Source: an uncultured Stomatobaculum sp. (GTDB lineage: Bacteria > Bacillota > Clostridia > Lachnospirales > Lachnospiraceae). Taken from it: a stretch of DNA of 6,084 nucleotides. The notes beneath the pieces were generated by a model that was given only the letters and a program-made list of their open reading frames with translations, did not search any database and was not told the DNA's origin. The stretch spans positions 1-6,084 of the forward strand of contig CALLVJ010000100.1 of assembly GCA_938010625.1 (NCBI GenBank). Direction: 5' to 3'. Each line of letters begins with the position of its first letter. Positions within the stretch are counted from its first letter, which is position 1. This document shows, in pieces, positions 1-4,153 of the stretch. A program made the position numbers and the translations under genes.

Positions 1-265
1 CGGGACATTTTCTTATCTGCACGGGAAGCTCCTGAAAATAAAAAAGGCGGTGGATGGCGGCGCGGCGTCCGGCGCAGTGCCCGGCGAGATTCTCGCGGCA
101 GATGAGCGCGGCATTTTTGTGCAGACTGGCGAGGGCGCGCTCTGCATCACAGAGCTGCAGCCGGAAGGCAAGAAAGTGATGAGGGCAGCTGACTGGCTCC
201 GCGGCGCCAAGGTACAGAACGGCGAATGCTTTCAGCGCGCCCGGAATGCAGAAAACGAGGGATAA
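1..265 (+). CDS. fmt: Methionyl-tRNA formyltransferase, C-terminal part (5' truncated by window edge)
   Basis: The left edge is open in the frame that begins at base 2, giving 87 residues before the TAA at 263-265. The start of the gene lies outside the window. The visible part resembles the C-terminal tRNA-binding, OB-fold-like domain of Fmt: an opening F-S-Y-L-H-G-K-L-L-K-I (family pattern aY-tYl-gK-lKI), then G-E-I-L-A near residue 29, and the closing K-x-M-x-A-x-x-W-L-R-G-A-K block that matches the family's 'f-rG-k' ending. Fmt transfers a formyl group from 10-formyl-THF to the amino group of initiator Met-tRNA in the cytoplasm. The catalytic N-terminal domain is not in the window, so activity cannot be judged. 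The place next to rsmB and rlmN is the usual one in Firmicutes and supports the call. The last residues (about R-A-R-N-A-E-N-E-G) are an unconserved tail. Confidence 0.85.
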   Translation, partial: GTFSYLHGKLLKIKKAVDGGAASGAVPGEILAADERGIFVQTGEGALCITELQPEGKKVMRAADWLRGAKVQNGECFQRARNAENEG

Positions 266-271
266 GACAGA

Positions 272-277
272 GAGGAG
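272..277 (+). promoter_or_regulatory. Ribosome binding site of the yugP-type gene
   Basis: A GAGGAG sequence lies 8 nt before the ATG at 286. It fixes that ATG as the start, rather than an in-frame ATG further upstream at 226 that would overlap fmt and lacks such a site. It sits in the 20-nt gap after fmt. No -10/-35 promoter is recognisable there, so the gene is probably co-transcribed with fmt. Confidence 0.7.
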
Positions 278-285
278 AGTATATT

Positions 286-1002
286 ATGTACGGCTACTAT
301 GGATTGGATTGGACGTACCTTCTTGTACTCGCAGGTGTGGGACTGACGCTTGGTGCGCAGGCTTTCTTAAAGAGCATATTTGCCCGCTATTCGAAAGTGC
401 GGAGCAGCACGGGGCTCACAGGGCGCGAGGTCGCAGAGCAGATTCTCAGGGCCAATGGAATTTATGATGTCACGGTGCAGCCGGTCGCGGGACAGCTGAC
501 CGACCACTATGACCCGGCGAAAAAGACCGTAAATCTCTCAGAAGTCATTTATGATTCCCGGAGCATTGCGGCGCTCGGTGTCGCAGCGCACGAATGCGGC
601 CATGCAATTCAGGATGACAAGAGCTATTTTCCGCTGCGCTTCCGGCATGCACTGGTGCCGCTCGCCAATCTTGGCTCGCAGCTTGCCATGCCAATTATCA
701 TCATTGGCGTACTGCTCAGCAACAGCCGGAATTTGCTGGGACCACAGCTTTTGAACCTAGGGCTGCTCGCATTCAGCCTTGCGGTTCTGTTTCAGCTTGT
801 CACGCTGCCGGTCGAGTTCAATGCGAGCCGGAGAGCGCTGATTCAGCTCCGGAAGCTGCGAATTCTGCCGTCCAATGAGGAAAGCCAGGCGCGCGAGGTG
901 CTGTTTGCGGCGGCTCTGACCTATGTGGCAGGCGCTGCGTCCTCACTCTTACAGCTTCTTCGGCTCTGGATTCTGTTCGGTGGAAGAAGGCACGATGACT
1001 GA
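286..1002 (+). CDS. YugP-type membrane zinc metallopeptidase (Zn_peptidase_2 family)
   Basis: This gene encodes 238 residues. The zinc-binding HExxH motif is seen as H-E-C-G-H at 102-106 (His102, Glu103, His106), following the family's V-A-A-H-E. A further conserved block, L-P-V-E-F-N-A-S-R-R-A at 174-184, carries the likely third zinc ligand Glu177. Hydrophobic stretches suggest membrane segments at about 10-28, 132-146, 154-175 and 207-231. The last of these contains the family's A-L-T-Y-V-A and ends in the basic/acidic tail G-G-R-R-H-D-D. Length and motif order fit B. subtilis YugP, a predicted membrane protease of unknown substrate. The start at 286 is set by the GAGGAG site and by the typical M-Y-x-Y-Y opening. 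The stop overlaps the next gene (rsmB) by 8 nt, which suggests translational coupling. The family assignment is strong. The biological role is not known, and no substrate can be inferred from the neighbours. Confidence 0.92.
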   Translation: MYGYYGLDWTYLLVLAGVGLTLGAQAFLKSIFARYSKVRSSTGLTGREVAEQILRANGIYDVTVQPVAGQLTDHYDPAKKTVNLSEVIYDSRSIAALGVAAHECGHAIQDDKSYFPLRFRHALVPLANLGSQLAMPIIIIGVLLSNSRNLLGPQLLNLGLLAFSLAVLFQLVTLPVEFNASRRALIQLRKLRILPSNEESQAREVLFAAALTYVAGAASSLLQLLRLWILFGGRRHDD

Positions 1003-2338
1003 GCCGAGTGCGAGAAGTGTTGCCTTGGACTGCCTGCTCCTCATCGCAGAGGAGGGGCAGTTCTCGCATGTCGTCCTCGCGGCGGCGCGGGACAAGTATG
1101 GCTGGATGTCAGAGGAGGAGAGAGCTCTCACGGAGCGCCTCGTGCACGGCAGCGTGGAATATCTGCCGCAGCTTGATCGGCTGATTGCTGTGCGTTCCCG
1201 GACGCCGTTCCCAAAACTGAAGCCGGTGATCCGCTGTATTCTTCGATTGTCGCTCTACCAGCTTCTGTATCTCAGCCGGATTCCGGCGCATGCCGTGGTC
1301 AATGAAGCCGTGAAGCTCGCAGAGCGCCGCGCTCTCTTTGGGCTGAAAGGCTTTGTGAATGCGATGGTGCGCCGCTTTGCGCGCGAGCGGGAAGAAATTC
1401 TTTCGGAACTCGCGGAGAGTTCGGATGTTTCGCTCCGCTATGCACTGCCGGATTGGATTGCCGCGCGTTTTGTGCGGCAGTTTGGCGCCGCAGAGAGCGC
1501 ACAGATAGCAGAACGATTTCTGGAACCGCCACCGTTTGCCCTTCGCCGAAACCGCACCCGGTTTGCAGTCGCGGGCGCGGCAGCAGAGCTGCCCGAGGGT
1601 CTACGGCTGTCGCGCTATGCGGCAGATAGTTTCGTTTCAGTCGCAGGACTCACAGAGCCCCTCCGGAAGCAGCTTGAGGAAGGCCTGTTTTTTGTGCAGG
1701 ATCTGAGCTCCACGCTCGCGGTACAGGCGGCAGCGCCGCGTCCCGGCGAGCGGGTTCTGGATCTCTGCGCCGCCCCCGGCGGCAAAAGTCTCGCGGCAGC
1801 CGATCTCATGCGAGGCGAGGGCAGCATAACCAGTGTTGACATCTCCCCCCGAAAAGTGGAGCGGATTGCGGAGAATGTGCAGCGCACGGGTCTTTTCGGC
1901 TGTGTGCATCCGCTGCAGTCGGATGCCAGCGTTTTCCATCCGGAGTGGGAGGGTGCTTTTGACCTCGTGATCGCGGATCTTCCCTGTTCGGGGCTTGGTG
2001 TTTTGTCCAGGAAACCGGACATCAAGCTCAGGCTCCGAGAGGCGGATATTTTGGCGCTGCAGGACTTGCAGCGGCAGTTTTTAAGCCATGCAGTCCGCTA
2101 TGTCCGGCCGGGGGGACGCCTGCTCTACTCGACCTGTACGCTGACAGAAGAGGAAGATGAAGAAAATGCAGCGTGGCTCTTGGCGCAGTTTCAGGACGCT
2201 TCACCGGTCAATGTCGCGGCGGCCCTGGCATTGACAGAGAAAGAAGCGCTTCTTTGTCCGGCGGGCGCTGTCAAGCTATTGCCGTCCCGCCTGCCTGCTG
2301 ACGGCTTTTTTATCTCCGTATTTCGAAAGGCGGAATGA
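995..2338 (+). CDS. rsmB: 16S rRNA (cytosine(967)-C5)-methyltransferase RsmB
   Basis: The product has 447 residues, about the usual length. Residues 1 to about 130 form the NusB-like RNA-binding domain, including I-P-A-H-A-V-V-N-E-A-V at 96-106 and G-F-V-N-A-M-V-R at 119-126. The rest is a Rossmann-fold SAM methyltransferase. Motif I is L-D-L-C-A-A-P-G-G-K-S (255-265), the acidic SAM ribose contact is in V-D-I-S (281-284), motif IV is A-D-L-P-C-S-G-L-G (327-335, Cys331) and motif VI is Y-S-T-C-T (378-382, Cys381). The motif VI cysteine is the expected nucleophile and the motif IV cysteine assists product release in this family. The closing L-P-S-R-L-P-A-D-G-F-F block is also typical. RsmB methylates C967 (E. 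coli numbering) of 16S rRNA in the cytoplasm. ATG 995 was chosen because it gives the normal N-terminus and follows an AGAAGG sequence. That site is only 4 nt upstream, so reinitiation from yugP (8-nt overlap) probably helps. An in-frame ATG at 923 would only add yugP-overlapping residues. Confidence 0.95.
   Translation: MTEPSARSVALDCLLLIAEEGQFSHVVLAAARDKYGWMSEEERALTERLVHGSVEYLPQLDRLIAVRSRTPFPKLKPVIRCILRLSLYQLLYLSRIPAHAVVNEAVKLAERRALFGLKGFVNAMVRRFAREREEILSELAESSDVSLRYALPDWIAARFVRQFGAAESAQIAERFLEPPPFALRRNRTRFAVAGAAAELPEGLRLSRYAADSFVSVAGLTEPLRKQLEEGLFFVQDLSSTLAVQAAAPRPGERVLDLCAAPGGKSLAAADLMRGEGSITSVDISPRKVERIAENVQRTGLFGCVHPLQSDASVFHPEWEGAFDLVIADLPCSGLGVLSRKPDIKLRLREADILALQDLQRQFLSHAVRYVRPGGRLLYSTCTLTEEEDEENAAWLLAQFQDASPVNVAAALALTEKEALLCPAGAVKLLPSRLPADGFFISVFRKAE
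2281..2311 (+). other. Terminator-like inverted repeat with T6 tract inside the 3' end of rsmB
   Basis: A perfect 6-bp inverted repeat, GCCGTC at 2281-2286 and GACGGC at 2300-2305, encloses a 13-nt loop. It is followed at once by six T residues (2306-2311). This has the layout of a weak intrinsic terminator, but it lies within coding sequence 25 nt before the rsmB stop codon. The T tract encodes the conserved G-F-F of the RsmB C-terminus, so it may be a coincidence of codon choice. Partial attenuation between rsmB and rlmN is possible but unproven. Confidence 0.3.
2326..2333 (+). promoter_or_regulatory. Ribosome binding site deciding the rlmN start
   Basis: AAAGGCGG lies within the last codons of rsmB. 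The AGG core ends 9 nt before ATG 2340, a good spacing, but 15 nt before the second in-frame ATG at 2346. This favours the first ATG. Confidence 0.5.
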
Positions 2339-2339
2339 G

Positions 2340-3410
2340 ATGTCCATGGAACTTGACCTCTGTTCGTTCAGCCAGAGCGAACTCGGCGCATATCTGAAAG
2401 AACTCGGCGAGCCGGGCTTTCGCGTAAAACAGCTGTTTTCCTGGCTGCACCAGAAGAAAGCGGCGCAGTTCGACGAGATGAGCAATCTCCCGAAAAGTCT
2501 CCGCGAAAAGCTCAAAGAGAGCGCGAAGTTGCCGGGACTTGTGCGGGAAGTTGTTCAGGTCTCGAAAAGTGATGGCACGGAGAAGTATCTCTTTTCACTG
2601 CCGGATGGCAATATGATTGAGAGTGTCTTGATGCGCTATCATTATGGCAATTCGGTCTGTATCAGCTCCCAGGTGGGCTGCCGCATGGGGTGCCGCTTCT
2701 GCGCCTCGACGGTGGACGGCCTCGCGCGGAATCTGACTGCCGGGGAAATGCTCGCGCAAGTCTATGCGATTGAGCGGGAGATTGATGAGCGCGTCTCGAA
2801 TGTCGTTGTGATGGGGAGCGGCGAGCCGATGGATAATTACGAGAATGTAGTCCGTTTTATCCGTCTGCTCAGCGACAAGGACGGCCTCAACATTTCCCAG
2901 CGGAACATCACGGTTTCGACCTGTGGTCTGGTGCCGGAGATACGGCGCCTTGCCGATGAAAAACTGCAGGTGACACTTGCGCTTTCTCTGCACGCCGCGG
3001 ACGATGCGACGAGACAGCGCCTCATGCCGATTGCAAATCGCTATGCGCTCTGCGATGTGCTGGACGCCTGCAGCTACTTTTTTGAGAAGACCGGGCGGCG
3101 AGTCAGCTTTGAATACAGTCTGGTCGCAGGCGTCAATGACACGCCGGAAGAGGCGAGAAAGCTCATTCAGCTTCTGCGCCGCCGGAAAGGTCATGTCAAT
3201 CTGATTCCGGTGAATCCGGTCGTGGAGCGGAGTCTCCGGGAGCCCAGCCTCGCGGCGATTCACCGCTTTCGCGATATACTGGAACAGAACGGAATCAATG
3301 TCACGATCCGGCGGGAAATGGGAAGAGATATTGACGGCGCCTGCGGGCAGCTGCGCCGCCGTTATCGGGACAGGAGAGAACAGGGAGAGGCAAAAGAGGA
3401 GAGCACATGA
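2340..3410 (+). CDS. rlmN: Dual-specificity 23S rRNA/tRNA adenine C2-methyltransferase RlmN (radical SAM)
   Basis: The 356-residue product is full length for RlmN. Residues 1 to about 100 form the N-terminal helical and accessory domain (P-G-F-R-V-K-Q-L-F-S-W-L, 25-36). The radical-SAM core follows, with C-R-M-G-C-R-F-C at 114-121 giving the CxxxCxxC ligands Cys114, Cys118 and Cys121 of the 4Fe-4S cluster. SAM-binding G-S-G-E-P-M-D-N-Y is at 159-167 (the family most often has Gly-Ile/Thr-Gly-Glu-Pro). Later blocks include S-L-H-A at 216-219, G-V-N-D-T at 264-268, L-I-P-V-N-P at 288-293 and D-I-D-G-A-C-G-Q at 330-337. Cys335 in the last block is the conserved cysteine that carries or resolves the methyl-cysteine intermediate. 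RlmN makes m2A2503 in 23S rRNA and m2A37 in some tRNAs, which affects decoding accuracy and sensitivity to peptidyl-transferase antibiotics. The conserved sequence favours RlmN over the resistance paralogue Cfr, as does the housekeeping context. The start is one base after the rsmB stop. Confidence 0.95.
   Translation: MSMELDLCSFSQSELGAYLKELGEPGFRVKQLFSWLHQKKAAQFDEMSNLPKSLREKLKESAKLPGLVREVVQVSKSDGTEKYLFSLPDGNMIESVLMRYHYGNSVCISSQVGCRMGCRFCASTVDGLARNLTAGEMLAQVYAIEREIDERVSNVVVMGSGEPMDNYENVVRFIRLLSDKDGLNISQRNITVSTCGLVPEIRRLADEKLQVTLALSLHAADDATRQRLMPIANRYALCDVLDACSYFFEKTGRRVSFEYSLVAGVNDTPEEARKLIQLLRRRKGHVNLIPVNPVVERSLREPSLAAIHRFRDILEQNGINVTIRREMGRDIDGACGQLRRRYRDRREQGEAKEEST
3396..3401 (+). promoter_or_regulatory. 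Ribosome binding site of the PP2C phosphatase gene, inside rlmN
   Basis: GAGGAG within the last codons of rlmN lies 5 nt before ATG 3407. The start overlaps the rlmN stop as ATGA, a classical coupling arrangement. A second ATG at 3411 is out of frame with the phosphatase. Confidence 0.65.
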
Positions 3411-4153
3411 ATGCAGTTGCACTGACAGACAAGGGAAGAGTCCGGAATTCAAACCAGGACACTGTGTTTGCAGAAAACCACGCCGTGGGGGCTCTGCCGA
3501 ACCTCTATATCGTGGCAGACGGCATGGGAGGACACCGGGCGGGCGATTATTGCTCGCAGACACTGACTGCGCGCGTGGTATCTGCCGTGCGGGAGAGCGA
3601 GGGAAAGTTACCGCTCCCGGCGCTTCGAGATGCGGTCTTGCTCGCGAACGAGAGTCTTTTTTTGGAGGCAAGACGCCATGCGGAGCTGGAGGGCATGGGT
3701 TCCACACTGGTCGCTGCCTTTCTGGAAGAGCAGAGCGCAACCATTCTGAATATCGGTGACAGCCGCTGCTATGCCGGCTTCGTAGACGGCAGTTTTCGCC
3801 AGGTGACGCGGGATCACTCCTATGTGGAGGAGATGGTGAGCGCCGGGAAAATGCAGCGCGGCAGCGCGGCGTATAATAAGTCCAAAAATATTATCACGAG
3901 AGCCATCGGCGTCGGCGCGGAGGTTCAGATAGATTTATTCGAGCTTCCAGTCGACGGACTTGCACTGCTTCTGCTCTGCACGGACGGGCTCACCAATATG
4001 CTGGAAGATGCGGAAATTAAGGCCATTCTCAGCGAGACAGCCTCGCTGAGAGGAAAGGCTGAAAAACTGATTCAGGTGGCAAACATGAAGGGCGGACGGG
4101 ACAATATTTCTGTGGTTTTAGTTGACCTTAGAGAGGAGGCGGATGCGCAATGA
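3407..4153 (+). CDS. stp: PP2C-type Ser/Thr protein phosphatase (Stp/PrpC)
   Basis: The 248-residue product is a complete bacterial PPM/PP2C phosphatase consisting of the catalytic domain alone, with no membrane segment, so it is cytoplasmic. Motifs in order: R-V-R-N-S-N-Q-D at 11-18; V-A-D-G-M-G-G-H at 36-43 (Asp38 and Gly39 bind the metal pair); G-M-G-S-T-L-V at 96-102; N-I-G-D-S-R at 115-120 (Asp118, third metal site in relatives); D-H-S-Y-V-E-E-M-V at 136-144; N-I-I-T-R-A-I-G at 161-168; C-T-D-G-L-T at 191-196 (Asp193); and G-R-D-N-I-S at 230-235 (Asp232). All metal-binding aspartates are present. The flap region before N-I-I-T-R-A reads A-A-Y-N-K-S-K instead of the more common A-R-x-H-P pattern, a minor divergence. 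The enzyme removes phosphate from Ser/Thr residues, opposing the kinase encoded immediately downstream, whose own activation loop is normally a substrate. It overlaps rlmN and the kinase gene by 4 nt each. The symbol stp is used here; prpC is the B. subtilis name. Confidence 0.94.
   Translation: MNAVALTDKGRVRNSNQDTVFAENHAVGALPNLYIVADGMGGHRAGDYCSQTLTARVVSAVRESEGKLPLPALRDAVLLANESLFLEARRHAELEGMGSTLVAAFLEEQSATILNIGDSRCYAGFVDGSFRQVTRDHSYVEEMVSAGKMQRGSAAYNKSKNIITRAIGVGAEVQIDLFELPVDGLALLLLCTDGLTNMLEDAEIKAILSETASLRGKAEKLIQVANMKGGRDNISVVLVDLREEADAQ
4134..4139 (+). promoter_or_regulatory. Ribosome binding site of the PASTA kinase gene, inside stp
   Basis: A perfect AGGAGG lies 10 nt before ATG 4150, within the last codons of the phosphatase gene. 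The start codon overlaps the phosphatase stop codon as ATGA. This ties synthesis of the kinase to that of its phosphatase. Confidence 0.7.

Noticed and set aside
226..285. Upstream in-frame ATG at 226 as the start of the metallopeptidase
   Set aside because: It would overlap the fmt coding end by 40 nt and add a non-conserved Arg-rich stretch. ATG 286 has a well-spaced GAGGAG site and the typical family N-terminus.
3059..3083. GCTG/CAGC stem followed by a T6 run inside rlmN, considered as a terminator
   Set aside because: The stem is 4 bp with an 8-nt loop and 3 nt before the T run. It is mid-gene and explained by conserved coding (Tyr-Phe-Phe).
2340..3410. The radical-SAM methyltransferase as a Cfr-type antibiotic resistance gene
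   Set aside because: Gene neighbourhood (rsmB and stp/prkC) and the overall motif set fit housekeeping RlmN. Nothing suggests a mobile context.
3641..3663. Short CTCG/CGAG stem followed by a T7 run inside stp, considered as a terminator or slippage site
   Set aside because: The stem has only 4 bp and is separated from the T run by 4 nt, in mid-gene. The T7 run encodes Leu-Phe-Leu in a normal stretch of PP2C, and the frame is intact.
2595..3740. Long open frame on the - strand (381 codons) opposite rlmN and stp
   Set aside because: It lies entirely antisense to two highly conserved genes with complete motif sets. Its translation is Arg/Pro/His-rich with no recognisable domain. This is the usual shadow in GC-rich coding DNA.
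3298..3759. Alternative + strand frame of 153 codons across the rlmN/stp junction
   Set aside because: It overlaps both real genes in another frame and is rich in Arg, Gly and Cys. It shows no family motif, and both overlapping genes are securely assigned.
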